Assembly: GCA_016946835.1 (NCBI GenBank)
Contig: JACVTC010000023.1
Location: 808,501 to 835,000, forward strand
DNA: 26,500 nucleotides
DNA from: Neocallimastix lanati (nom. inval.)
Lineage: Eukaryota > Neocallimastigomycota > Neocallimastigomycetes > Neocallimastigales > Neocallimastigaceae
Direction of reading: 5' to 3'
A program made the position numbers and the translations under genes. Position 1 is the first letter of the stretch, and every line of letters starts with the position of its first letter. The notes under the pieces were generated by a model. It made no database searches and was not told the origin of the DNA. It was given only the letters and a program-made list of their open reading frames with translations. Of the stretch, positions 14,648-26,500 are shown in pieces.

Positions 14648-15130
14648 TTTTTTTTTTTTTTTTTTTTTTTTGTTGGCTGCTTGATTGTTTTTGTTTTTTT
14701 TTTTGACTTATATTTTTAATAAAAATTTTAATAAACATATATTAGTATTATCAAATTTCTTCATTTGTTCTTTTCTATATCAATTTAAAATATCATCTTT
14801 GCAAGAAATTATTGAAAATTTATTATACCACAAATTTAATAATTACAAATCAAAACCACATTTATTAATGTTAATATAAAAATTATTTGATTATATGATA
14901 TATAAATTTAATTTAAAACTGATGAAAAAAATTTTTTTTTTTATATTAATATTATTAACTTTAATTTTTTAATCTATAAATAGCTTTTTTTTTTTTTTTT
15001 TTTAATTATTTCATTTCATAAATAAGCTTATTTATTATTTTAATTTTTTATATAATTAATATTATATTTTATATAACTTCAAAAAAAATTTAAATTTATT
15101 ATTTAATTTTATATTATATTATATTATTTT

Positions 15131-15200
15131 TTTTTATTTTATTTCATTTATTTTATTTTATTTTATTTTATTTTATTTTATTTTATTTTATTTTATTTTT
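15131..15200. repeat. TTTTA pentanucleotide repeat
   Basis: Roughly a dozen TTTTA units in tandem with a few variants. It is a simple sequence repeat with no feature linked to it. Confidence 0.85.
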
Positions 15201-15429
15201 ATTTATATTTTTTTTTTATTTTTATTTTTATCTTTTCTATTATTGTCAAGGTTCCTTAATCTTCAATAAAATAATGTTAAATTAATTATATTTTAATTTC
15301 TGTACTATGATTATGATTATAAATTTTAATGTTTAATAAATATATTAAGATTTATATATTAATTTTTTTATTCTTTTCTTAAATATGATATTATGATATA
15401 TATTTATTAATACTAATATTTCATTCGAT

Positions 15430-15461
<32 letters not shown>

Positions 15462-15644
15462 CCTAATAACAGAAATTTTTGATGATATTAAATATATTAG
15501 AAAGTATTCTGTGAATTCATCTTTTGATTGAAATACTTTTTAAAATAATAACCAATAATATATAATAATAATAATAATAAATAAAATAATATGATAATAA
15601 TAATAAATAAATAAATAAATAAATTATAATAAATAACAATTGTA

Positions 15645-16393
<749 letters not shown>

Positions 16394-16449
16394 TTATTAA
16401 TTAAAAATGTTTATACTTTTATGTATATATTTTATTATCTTGTAAATTG

Positions 16450-16480
<31 letters not shown>

Positions 16481-17133
16481 TCCACATTATCAAATATTTC
16501 TATTAATGAAATTAATGAATATAAACACCCGATTGGACCAAAAATAACATTTTAAGAATCTCTAATTAAATTAGGATTAGTTTCAATATAATTTAAATCT
16601 TATTAATAAAATGTTTTTATAAAATTTTTGAAAGTATAACAAATCAAGACAAATTTTCCAAAATAAAATTTTCTTATGAAACCACTGAAGAAAAACACCT
16701 TTTTGTAGTCATTTCGTGTTTCTTAGATCGCTTATTCTCGAGAAAACATAAATTAAAACATATCCTATATAAATAATTATAATAATTTCTTTTCTTAATT
16801 CAAGAAAAATGATTGTAATAAAAACATTTAATAATTAATTTAATTTAGTTTATTTCCAATCAATAATAATTTTATTAAATAATAATTATTACTATAATCA
16901 TTATCACAGTCATTTTACTACAAAAGAATATTTTTATTTTCTAATTTTTTGTAATAATTCCGTCATATGAATATTATATTTAATTATATGTTTATTATTA
17001 TTATTAAATATCTTTCTGATATTAATTTAAAGATTTTGAGATTATCATGTAAAGAATGAATTAATAAATCATATCTTCAAGAAAATTATTTTAACTTTAA
17101 TAATAATTTAATATATGTTAAATCAAAATATAA

Positions 17134-17205
<72 letters not shown>
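17134..17205. repeat. ATT triplet array, about 24 units
   Basis: A pure ATT array of about 72 bp, 230 bases beyond the stop codon of receptor copy 2. Its orientation is opposite to the AAT array at 16017-16340. Confidence 0.9.
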
Positions 17206-17436
17206 TATAGAGTTTTTGTTAATTTAATTTAAATTATAATAAAAGATATTTTATTAACGTCTTGTTATATTTATACATCATATCATATTGTATGAAATAT
17301 ATTATGTAAAGCGATAATTTATTTCAAATATATATTGATATAGAAGAAAGAATAATTATATTGAATATAGTATTTGATATTAAGTAAATCATATGTATTA
17401 TTATTTAAAATAGTTAAAAATTATAAATCTATATAT

Positions 17437-20033
17437 TTATTGGTCATTATTATCTCTTGTTTTTGAATTAATTATTAAGGTACATGAAGTATTATTTATG
17501 CAATTTTGATTAAGTACTTCATCACTTCCTGTGTAATTGTGATATTCCATTAATTTTAGAACGAGTTGAGACCTTCGATGTGAAACCTCATCAGATTTTT
17601 CAGTATTTACACTTGAAATAGTTCTTTTAAACCTATTCAATGCATCATCAATTATGTCATTTTCTTCATTTCTCTTTTTACTCCAAAATACTCTTGAAAA
17701 AAAAATTATTATATAATTTGAAAAACAAAATATTAAAATAATTATTTCCTTGATTAAAAAATTTAGAGAATAGCTTTTAAAATTTGAAAAATAAACTATT
17801 AATAGTAATGCAATCATTAGTGTATCAATATATAACATAGCAAACATCAATCTAACATTTTTAGTTGTTTTTTTTTTATTCCATTCCATAAATATTAGCA
17901 TTGTTACAATAAATACAATTGATGCTTTTTCTATAAATAATAATATAACAATAAAAATTCCAGAATAATCTTTAAAGTTACAATATTTAAAGTTTTTCCC
18001 ATTTTTTACAATTCGAGTGGTGGGATTGAAAGACGTAAAAAAGAATAGTAAACTTGATAGTATATCATTAGTTATTAATACTATTATAAATAAATATTTT
18101 TTATTTGTTATCCATTCAATAATACTAAATTTTATTGGAAAATTAGCAATTAATCTATACAAAATTTGAATTTGTCTTAAACTCATACCAACTAATATTA
18201 AAATTATTTTAAAATGACATTTAAAGTTGGTTAAATTTCCGTATTCCATAAATATAGCGCATATATTTATTATTAATCCTTGCATATAGAGTATCCATGC
18301 ATCAACATTTAAAAATTTAAAAAAATCTTTATATCTATTAATATATAGAAGTATTGGTGAAATTAATATTATTATAATCATACTAATGCTTATCAAAAAT
18401 ATAAAAAAACCTTCTGATGATTTATGAGGATTAATTGATATATAATATACATATGTTATATCTTTAATTTTTTCCAGAACTTGCTCAGATGAAGTTAAAT
18501 TACCATATAAAAAATCACCTAAGTAGTTTCTAAACTCTTTTGAATGTTCATCATAGTTTAAATCATATATGCTTGATCGTGAAATCGGCTGTAGTTTTTT
18601 AACTAAATTACAATCTACTCTTTGGCAAATTTCTTCATCATCATATAAATCATTCATTGCTGAAAATAACAATGTTTTTTTCATAAAGTTTTTCTGAATT
18701 TCTTTAGATGTGATAAAGCTTATAGCATCTAGTGCATATTTTCGTTTCTGCTCGGATATATGTTTATTAATACCCATATTAAATCCTCCAATTGTTGATC
18801 CTGATATTCCCTCTTTATTTCCTACTATTGGAATCATTACATAATTCCAAATTTTGAAATTATAAAGCCCAAACTTGAAAAAAATAGCATTATTAGTATA
18901 AAATTCCATGAAACCACCACCTTTAAATGTTTCATCTTTTAACCAATTTGTACAAGAATATTTAATTTTTTTTTTATTTTAATTGTAATATAATAAAAAA
19001 ATAAATATTAATTATTTTAATATTTACCTGATGAAATTTCCTTTTTTAATTTTTTTAATGTATCGAATGCCTTTATTGATTCTTTACTTAAATAATCAGG
19101 AAAAGGTGAATCAATATTTTCTCTAAAAGAATATAAATATTCTATTGCAGAAGAAAATCCTTTTTCATCAACTATTATATAAAATATAAATTGATTATTT
19201 TTTTTTTTTTTTTTAGTATTATATAAAAAGATATATTTATTTATTTAATTTATTTATTTTTGTATATATACCTGGAAATAATCCATTATACCCAAGTATA
19301 TTTTTATTTCCATTTTCTCTTTCTTTAGTTATAATATATTTTGCAGTTTCTAATAATTCATTCCATGTCTTAGGAATATCTTTTTCATATTTATTTAAAT
19401 AATATTTATTTGCATATATTACATTATATTCTATATGAGTTGGCTTTTAAGTGTAATAGATTTATGATTATTAATAATTATTATTTATTATTTTTTAATA
19501 TATTAAACTATTATATTCTATACTAACAAAAGCTAACCACTTTCCATTGAATGCACAAGTCAGATTTGCTACACCATTTGAATACAATGAAATATGTTCT
19601 TTTGGTAAATACTTACTTAAATCAAGCAAATGTGATGAATATTGTGGGGTGTACATTGTATCATAAAATATAATGTCGTACTTCGTAGAACCTTTATTAA
19701 GAAGATATTCTACCGATGATCCATAATCATCCACAGCAGATGAAGAATTGAAAACGGAATATAATGTAAGTTCTATTGTTACATCAACATTATTATCTCT
19801 AGTGTAATTATTATACTGATCAATTAAAGAATGAAAAACAAGTCCATTTTGATCATATGAAAAAGCAATTGAATTTATTGTAATTGAGTAACATTTATTA
19901 ATTCCTTCTATTTTAATTTTTAAAAATTTTTAATATTTTAATAACTAATTTTAATTATTATTAATAATAAATTATTGTATTTACCTATAGTTAATAATTT
20001 GATTATTAAAAATAATATAAAAATAAATTTCAT
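17437..20033 (-). CDS. Solute-binding/7TM class C-like receptor, copy 2
   Basis: Five minus-strand exons join in frame to 747 residues: 20033-19985, 19907-19528, 19443-19272, 19171-19028 and 18935-17437. Introns are 77, 84, 100 and 92 nt, all GT-AG; intron 2 uses a GTTAGT donor. Residues 1-16 are a signal peptide. About 20-405 form the two-lobed solute-binding domain, with KYDIIFYD, NGKWLAFPTHIEYNVIYANK, IPKTWNELLETA and GISGSTIGGFNMGINKHIS. Helices lie at about 425-447, 461-479, 488-507, 528-549, 573-598, 610-631 and 641-663. Cys488 and Cys567 are placed for the class C helix 3-loop disulfide. The inner loop between helices 5 and 6 has MEWN...VRLMF, matched by YEWN...MRLFNL in copy 1. The 84-residue tail is charged and Ser/Thr-rich, unlike the Asn-rich tail of copy 1. 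It probably senses an external solute, possibly a sugar; the ligand and signalling partners are unknown. Confidence 0.9.
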
Positions 20034-20672
20034 TTTTTTCTAATTTTATTATTTAACATTAATTACAACAATTTGTTTAAAAAAATGTTATACATCTTTT
20101 TATACATTTTTTTTTTTTTTTTTTTTTTTAAGAAAAAATTATGTATAATTTAATAAATATAATCTTAATGTAAATAATATTAAACTTTAAAAACAAAAAG
20201 ATTCCTTTAAAAATTTAACCTTATTAAAAAAAAAAAAAACAATTTATATAATTACATAATTACTAATAAATAGATAGTTATAATAAATTTTATTTTCTTT
20301 GTTTTTTAATATTTTTAATTTTATTATTTCTCTTATTTTAATGTATTACTATTTCTATTTTATTTATAACATAATAAAATTACTATATTTAAAAGGATTA
20401 TTATTATTATTAATAAAGTTGGTTGAAGGGTTCATTTATTTATTTTAAAAACTCGTTTATTAACTTTTATTCTCTTAATTAAAAAAATAAATATAAATTA
20501 ATCAAAAATATATTAGGAATATTATTAATTTTAATATATGATATATAAAATAATACATGATGGATTTATTATTAATATACCGATATTTTTTCTCTTTTAG
20601 GTAGGGTAGGTTATTTTACTAAAATATAAAACTGTAATAAAGTTATTAAAATTATTTTTTTTTTTTTTTTGA
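20034..20672. other. Upstream flank of receptor copy 2
   Basis: AT-rich DNA that should contain the promoter and 5' leader of the minus-strand receptor gene starting at 20033. It includes T runs at 20107-20129 and 20656-20670. Nothing coding is visible. Confidence 0.6.
20096..20104 (-). promoter_or_regulatory. Possible TATA box of receptor copy 2
   Basis: On the minus strand TATAAAAAG lies about 63-71 bases before the ATG at 20033. The spacing suits a TATA element with a short leader. In DNA this AT-rich such matches arise often by chance, so the call is weak. Confidence 0.3.
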
Positions 20673-21335
20673 TAATTAATGTTTGAATTAATAATTTTTT
20701 TATCAATAATAATTTTTATGAATAAATTATAAAATTATGTTCTAGTTTTGAGATGTTTCCATTCTATATTACTTTAATAATAAACAATTAAAAAAAATAA
20801 GATTCTAACTTCATGCTTATTAAAATTTCTAATTGTATTTTACTAAGACTCCCATTATGAAATCTGGTTTATTATTGTAAGCAATTTTCTCCTTCTTTTC
20901 CTTTAATCTCTATTATTTTAATAATAGAGATTAAAGGAAATTAATCTTGGAAAAAAACCTAATTAATTTGTATTTCCTTATTTTATCTATTTAATAGAAC
21001 TATTAGAATTTTGTTATATTTATTTTTTATTTATTTTTTTAAAATTATTTATAATATTTTTTTTTATCTCACTTTTCTTATATTTATATTTTTTAAAAAT
21101 AAAATTTATCTTGTTAATTCTCTTTATTTTATTTTATTTTTTTATTTTTTTTATTTTTATTTTTTTTTGTATCTTATCATTTATCGATGAAGATTAATAC
21201 TATCATTTGAATCTGTATAAATTATAATAATTTTGTATTAATAAAATAGTTTAAAATTAATTTTTTTTTAGTATATCAGAATGTTTATATAAATTATAAT
21301 AATTTAAGATTAATATTATTATATATATATATATT
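20673..21335. repeat. Duplicated AT-rich element, copy A (internally deleted)
   Basis: This 663-bp segment matches 21345-22187 closely. Shared landmarks are TAATTAATGTTTGAATTA at the left, TTACTAAGACTCCCATTATG, GGAAATTAATCTTGG, CTATTTAATAGAACTATT, and GATGAAGATTAATACTATCA at the right. Where copy B has 250 bp, copy A has only seven bases (20903-20909). Copy A also holds about 60 extra bases near 20730-20790. There is no open frame. No terminal inverted repeats or target duplications were found. Confidence 0.8.
20897..20940. repeat. Inverted repeat with 21-bp arms and 2-nt loop
   Basis: The arm TTTCCTTTAATCTCTATTAT(T) is followed by two T and then its exact reverse complement. The hairpin sits exactly at the point where copy A lacks the 250 bp present in copy B. 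The right arm exists in both copies; only copy A has the complete left arm. Confidence 0.85.
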
Positions 21336-21344
21336 TTTTTTATT

Positions 21345-22187
21345 TAATTAATGTTTGAATTAAAAATTTTTTATGAATAAATTATAAAATTATATAACAA
21401 TTATAAAAAATAAGATTCAAACTTTATGCTTATTAAAATTTCTAATTGTATTTTACTAAGACTCCCATTATGAAATCTGGTTTATTATTGTAAGCAATTT
21501 TCTCCTTCTTTTCCTATTTTGCCAATAACGAATAGTAATACATTTATATTCAAGTCTTTTCATGAGTCATTAAAGTGGTTTTAAAATAAAGAAATGAAAC
21601 AAATATATATAAGAAATTATGGGAACGAAGGACTCCTTTAGTTTATTTTTTTGAGGGAGCATCAATTACAACTTTGGGATTTATCTTTTTAATGGATAAT
21701 ATATATTTAAAGTTGACTAAAAGTAAAGTAGAACACAATTTATCACGTTTATTTGATAGAGGTTTCTATTATTTTAATAATAGAGATTAAAGGAAATTAA
21801 TCTTGGAAAAAAACCTAATTAATTTATATTTCCTTATTTTATCTATTTAATAGAACTATTAGAATTTTGCTATATTTATTTTTTATTTATTTTTTTAAAA
21901 TTATTTATAATATTTTTTTTTTATCTCACTTTTCTTATATTTATATTTTTTAAAAATAAAATTTATCTTGTTAATTCTCTTTATTTTATTTTTTTTTTAT
22001 TTTTTTTTTTTTTTGTAACTTACCATTTATTGATGAAGATTAATACTATCATTTGAATCTGTATAAATTATAATAATTTTGTATTAATAAAATAGTTTAA
22101 AATTAAATTGTTTTTTTTTGGTATATCAGAATATTTATATAAATTATAATAATTTAAGATTAATATTATATATATATATATATATAT
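21345..22187. repeat. Duplicated AT-rich element, copy B (longer)
   Basis: The partner of 20673-21335, lying directly next to it in the same orientation. Left and right parts are nearly identical to copy A. The difference is a 250-bp unique segment at 21516-21765 with higher GC that reads as broken coding sequence. The simplest view is a tandem duplication of a transposon-derived unit followed by loss of the centre from copy A. Confidence 0.8.
21425..21805 (+). pseudogene. Possible ISXO2/Merlin-like transposase relic
   Basis: In one plus-strand frame the pieces NLVYYCKQFSPSFPILPITN, SNTFIFKSFHESLKWF and NKEMKQIYIRNYGNEGLL follow one another, separated by single stop codons. After a frame change at a T run, FFEGASITTLGFIFLMDN and KLTKSKVEHNLSRLFD follow and stay open to a stop near 21790. 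The block FFEGASITTLGFIFLMDNIY resembles the 'GSFFEgskl-L--il-liY' region of ISXO2-like transposases of the Merlin/IS1016 group, which also sits just after a Cys-containing region. The catalytic residues are not present in what remains. The family call rests on this one block. Confidence 0.3.
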
Positions 22188-22292
22188 TTTTTTTTATAAA
22201 AAATTTTATTTATATATAATTCATTGTTATTAAGTTTATAATTAATTTTATAATTAATCCTTAATATGAGAAAAAAAAAAAAAACTTATGTA

Positions 22293-22332
<40 letters not shown>

Positions 22333-22540
22333 ACAGTATTTATTGTGAACTTTAACTTTATTTATTTATTCTTATTCATTACATGAATATTTTTTTTAAA
22401 AAAAAAACACATAATTAATAAAAAAATAAATATTATTTGACCAATTAGAACATAATAATATTATAAATAGTTATGTGAAATAAAAAGTAATATTCAAAAT
22501 AAAGTGTATCAGTATATTCAGAAAAAAGTTCATGAGCAAC
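22188..22540. other. AT-rich DNA with a TA dinucleotide run
   Basis: Nothing coding is visible. A TA repeat runs at about 22299-22329, and poly-A stretches lie nearby. Confidence 0.7.
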
Positions 22541-22585
22541 GAATCTTAACCTTCAGATTATAAGATTTCTCTTTAAAAGGAATTC

Positions 22586-22855
22586 TTATTTTGAATTAGG
22601 GTTTGAATTGACATTTTGAAAGAAATTATGGTCTTTTCTTTCAGAGGCATTGGCCTGTCTTACTGCATTTTCAGGGTTGACGTTACTGGTTAGTTTGAGC
22701 TTATACCGTCTGAAGAGCAATTCTTGTTGAGTACTAGCCCTAGGCATAATTTCTGTAAAGAGAGCCACAGATCGCACCAAGAATGGCGTTTTAGAATAAT
22801 CACTTGATATGATGTGGTTATTAAATAAAACATCCCAATATAAAAATATTAATCA
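22586..22855 (-). pseudogene. GC-rich ORF relic of unknown origin
   Basis: On the minus strand a frame is open from a stop near 22856 to a stop at 22586-22588, nearly 90 codons, with no ATG before a Met at about residue 36. The residue mix is normal for a real protein (YWDVLFNNHIISSDYSKTPF, then LVRSVALFTEIMPRASTQQE, then KLTSNVNPENAVRQANASER), unlike random AT-rich frames nearby. The 22590-22800 stretch is the most GC-rich in the window, higher than the receptor and RhoGAP exons, so its codon use is unlike its neighbours. I do not recognise a family. It could be an exon of an undetected gene, a transferred fragment or a transposon piece. No splice acceptor at its 5' edge is convincing. Confidence 0.4.
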
Positions 22856-23557
22856 CATATAACATAACTAAAAATAATTAAAAGAAAAAAAAAATTAAAT
22901 GTAAAAATATAAAACATTAATTACGTATACCAAAACTAAAAATAATAATAAACAAAAATAAAAAAAATGATAATAAAAAATAAATATTTGTAAATAACAT
23001 ATAAATAAATTTTATTTTAAAAAATAATTCTGGTAAATTACAAAATTTTATTATTGTTTTTATATTATTTCATTTTTTTTTTTTTTTTTTTTTTTTTTAT
23101 TTATTTATTTATTTTTATTTAAAAATTTTTTTATATCAATTTTTTGTTAATAAGTTAATATTTTTTAAATGCAAAAATAATTGAATTTGAAAAAAAAAAA
23201 AATTAAATATAAAAATATAACTATATTAGTATTATATATAACAAAGCTAAGAATAATAGCTTAAAAAAATTAATAAAAATTAAATAAATTATTTTTATAT
23301 TTTTAAATATTTTTAGAAGAAAATAGAAAATGATAATAAAAAAAATAAATATTTATAAATAACATGTAAATATATTTTACTATTAAAAAAAAAAAAAAAA
23401 AAACTCCAATAAATTTCTAAATTTCATTGGAGTCTTTATATTATTTCAGGAATAATTTTTTTATATTATTTTTTTTTTTTTTATTTTTTTTTATTTTATA
23501 TATATATATATTTATATTTTTTTTTTTCAATTGCTTTTTTGTTTAATTATGTTGATT
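22856..23557. other. AT-rich non-coding DNA after the RhoGAP gene
   Basis: The probable 3' flank of the minus-strand RhoGAP gene ending at 23558. Homopolymers occur at 23073-23098 (T), 23385-23402 (A) and near 23470-23530 (T-rich). Short repeated phrases such as GATAATAAAAAAATAAATAT occur near 22970 and 23330, suggesting an old local duplication. No gene is supported. Confidence 0.7.
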
Positions 23558-24039
23558 TTATGATTCTGGGTCAAAAATAATCAAATAATTAGCAAGAATG
23601 ACTTCAACGACCTTACATTTATATTGGAAGTCTATTAAAGAGTCACTTGGAAGATCGGCAGTACTTTCATGACTTTCATCTTCAGGATTAATAATAATTG
23701 AATTATTTGAATTATCTAGAAGAATTGGTCCCCATATGATGGAAAGATTTGAAATATTCATTTTATTTAAGGTTTGATGAGATTGAACCCTTTATTATAT
23801 ATGATTATTAATATATATATATTAATATTTTTTTTTTATAAAGATTTATTTTAAAGTGAATTTAACATTATACCATAATTAAATTATTATATTTTATATT
23901 TTATTTTTAATATATAAATGACTATTTACTTGAATAAATGTCCAATTAAGAATCTTAATGTTAAATAATTTGCATCAGGTAATTTATTAACTAATTCATG
24001 AATTTCAATTAAACGACGTCTTTCATCTTCAATTTCTTT

Positions 24040-24131
<92 letters not shown>

Positions 24132-25776
24132 ATTAATAAATAAATAAATTAATAAATAAATAAATTAATAAATAAATAAATTAATAAATAAATAAATATA
24201 TGTATTAATAAATAAATAAATTAATAAATAAATAAATAAATTAATATAAATTCAATTTAATATATCAAATCCTTTTATAGTATAAAGATGATTGTTTAAT
24301 TAAATAATAAATTTATTAATTATTATATATATAAAACATACTTGATGCTTCAATGAATTGATGATATAATCCACGAATTAATAAAGGATCTGGTAATTCT
24401 CTAAAGAACAATTTAACTAAGCCAGTTACATCATTGATGTTTTCAGTATTAATAATATTATCAATTGTTGCTAAATAAGAATTTTTATTGAATAAAGTTT
24501 TTAAATGTTGAATATGGCTATTTGAACCGGAGAAACGGTATAATCCTGGTGTTTCTAAACCTAATTTTTATTAATAATTAATAATAAATCATTAAAAAAA
24601 AAAAAAAAAAAAAAAAGTTAAAAGGTTAAAAAGTTTAATAATTAAATATTATATATATATATATATATATATATTAAAGACGATTTAAAAATAATTATTT
24701 TATTTATATATATATAGAATTGTATTATCAATTTTACCAATATTTTCGATTAATGTAATACACTTTGTCAATATTAAAGGTATTTCAGTATTTTCACGTC
24801 TAATAATTTCATTAAGATCTTCGCCAAATACAATTTGAGGATCAGCTTTTGCACAATTTTTTACCTTTTTTTTTTTTTTTTTAAAAAAAATATTTTAACA
24901 ATATTTATATAATTAATTAAATATATATTATTTCAGATTAATATTTTATATAAAAATTATTAATTATTCATTAATATAAAAATAAATTACTATAGAATTT
25001 TTTTTTTTTTTTTAAAAAAATAAAAAAATTGATTTTTACATATTCATAGCATGTTATTTTTTTTGAATTTTCATTTTTTTCTTTATCATTTTCATTATCA
25101 TCCTCATTTTCGTTTTCACTAACCTCAACAATATTACTTGGAATTTCTTCATAGGCATTTTGTTGAATAAATTCTGAAAGATCTTTTTTATTATTTATAT
25201 TCTCCATTAATTTACTAAGACTAATTTCTTCTTTTATTTATATTTATATTTATATTTTTTTTATATTTAGCAATTTTATTTATTTATGTTCACCAATAAA
25301 ATAATAATATACATATATATATATAATTTAATTATAATATTATTATGTAAATTTTATTAAATTTAAATTATATATGTATATATTAATTAGTTAATATTAA
25401 ATTAATGAAAGATTAATTCTCAGTAAATTATAAATTATGAGTATAATTTTTTTTATAATATTATCCATTTAAATAATTATTTTTTTATTGTTTTATTTAA
25501 TACTAACTATCTTTTGATTTTAATGTAGTAGCATCATTCATTATAACACTTTCATAATTATAAGAATAATTTTTAAGTTGTTCTTGAAGTGATTGATCAC
25601 ATTCATCATTAGTTTCTTTAAGTGACTAAATTAGAAATTTAAATTTGATAATTTAAAATTATATTTTTTATATGAATACATATATATATATATATATTTA
25701 AATAAGTAACAATTATAATACTAGTGACTTAAATCAATAAATAAAATATAAAATAACTGAAAAAATCGTCATTTAT

Positions 25777-25816
<40 letters not shown>

Positions 25817-26071
25817 TTTAGTAATGCTGGAACATGAACATTATCATATTCTTTTCTAATATTATTACTAATATTTAATTGAGTAATATAATTTTCATTT
25901 TGAAGAGCAACCTTGAGACGTGCATCATCTTCATTTTTTAATAACTGAAATTATAGATTAATAAGCAAAAAAAAAAATAAAAAAATTATAATATTTATTA
26001 AAATTAATATAATTTTTATATTAATATGTATTATAAATAATACTATTATAATAATATTTATGATTAAGTAA

Positions 26072-26103
<32 letters not shown>

Positions 26104-26500
26104 TTTTAATTATAATTTTTACTTTTTGTGGATTATTTTGATTACTTCTGAAAATATTTATATTCATTATGGAACCCTTTCTATTATTACTTAAGGCCTT
26201 TGATGAACCTAAAGCAATGTTACTCATTCTTAATAAAGAACCTTGTTCATTACCAAAGAATTTCTCTTTTTCTTGTAAAGTTTCATCCCAGTTATGACTT
26301 AAAATTTCGTATTTTTGTCTGGTCTTTAAATATTTTTATTTAATTATTGTTATTATTTTATTATTATTCAATATTTATTTGAATTAATTAAAAAATAATT
26401 TTAATTATATATATAATAGTACTATTTTTTTTTTTTTTTTTTTTATATAAAAAATAATAATACTCAATAGAAATAAAATTATACCTTTTCTAAAGTATTA
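23558..26500 (-). CDS. F-BAR and RhoGAP domain protein, 5' end missing
   Basis: Nine minus-strand exons join in frame to 445 visible residues: 26500-26485, 26323-26123, 25944-25816, 25625-25508, 25230-25040, 24864-24738, 24560-24342, 24035-23930 and 23789-23558. Introns are 140-306 nt and GT-AG. Residues 1 to about 155 are charged and helical (NTLEKTRQKYE, RLKVALQNENYITQL, DQSLQEQLKNYSYNYES), which fits the end of an F-BAR membrane-binding domain. An acidic linker (191-209, NEDDNENDKEKNEN) follows. From 219 the RhoGAP domain is clear: FGEDLNEIIRREN, GLETPGLYRFSGS with the arginine finger at Arg269, VKLFFRELPDPL with the conserved Lys310 and Arg314, and TLNKMNISNLSIIWGPILL. It ends about 40 residues later. 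The protein should speed GTP hydrolysis by a Rho-type GTPase at curved membrane. The gene start lies past 26500. Confidence 0.9.
24041..24243. repeat. TAAA tetranucleotide array in a RhoGAP intron
   Basis: Pure TAAA units run from 24041 to about 24132, then a 16-base higher-order unit (TTAATAAATAAATAAA) recurs to about 24243. It lies in the 306-nt intron at 24036-24341, directly before the acceptor in the transcript. There it reads as UUUA repeats and may serve as the pyrimidine-rich tract. Confidence 0.9.
25779..25813. repeat. T run at an intron donor of the RhoGAP gene
   Basis: About 35 T on the plus strand begin three bases inside the intron at 25626-25815. The transcript therefore reads AAAG|GU followed by a very long A tract. 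The donor still has the GTAAA form. Confidence 0.8.

Noticed and set aside
14685-14879. 64-codon plus-strand frame
   Set aside because: It has a non-ATG start after a T run, no composition change and no recognisable motif. A decayed transposon piece cannot be excluded, but I have no positive evidence.

Overview
The window looks like nuclear DNA of an anaerobic gut fungus (Neocallimastigomycota). Four things point that way. It is extremely AT-rich, with long poly-A/T tracts and huge uninterrupted AAT arrays. Genes are sparse and stand out as islands of higher GC. Introns are short, AT-rich and GT-AG. Two genes encode a bacterial-type solute-binding protein joined to a class C-like seven-helix receptor, an architecture I associate with this group. 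Dictyostelium is the main alternative because it has similar AT content and AAT repeats, but an F-BAR/RhoGAP gene with at least eight introns and the binding-protein type fit it less well.

Layout. 1-5453 is AT-rich non-coding DNA with one degraded coding-like islet (about 1140-1520), small tandem duplications and perfect palindromes. 5454-6638 (+) is an intronless seven-helix membrane protein of unknown family. 6639-8980 is non-coding with homopolymers. 8985-10015 (-) is a decayed Ty1/copia reverse transcriptase-RNase H fragment. 11022-14416 (-) and 17437-20033 (-) are paralogous five-exon genes for binding-protein/7TM receptors of 708 and 747 residues. I assembled them from the splice sites; exon lengths 49, 172 and 144 nt and all intron phases agree between the copies. 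14417-17436 between them holds a compound AAT/CAA microsatellite. 20673-22187 is a duplicated AT-rich element; one copy keeps a 250-bp insert with a possible ISXO2/Merlin-like transposase relic, and the other has a perfect hairpin in its place. 22586-22860 (-) is a GC-rich ORF relic of unknown origin. 23558-26500 (-) is the 3' part of an F-BAR + RhoGAP gene; its 5' end lies beyond the window.

Function. The two receptors probably sense an external solute, perhaps a sugar or oligosaccharide, through a two-lobed domain outside the cell and signal through seven helices. The RhoGAP would switch off Rho-type GTPases at curved membranes. Nothing in the sequence ties these genes into one pathway.

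The most interesting structural observation is in the first receptor gene. Exon 4 (144 nt, a multiple of three) lies between two expanded introns that carry complementary triplet arrays: about 131 AUU units upstream and about 70 AAU units downstream in the transcript. The pre-mRNA could fold them into a very long duplex with exon 4 in the loop, a geometry known to favour exon skipping or circular RNA. Skipping would be in frame.
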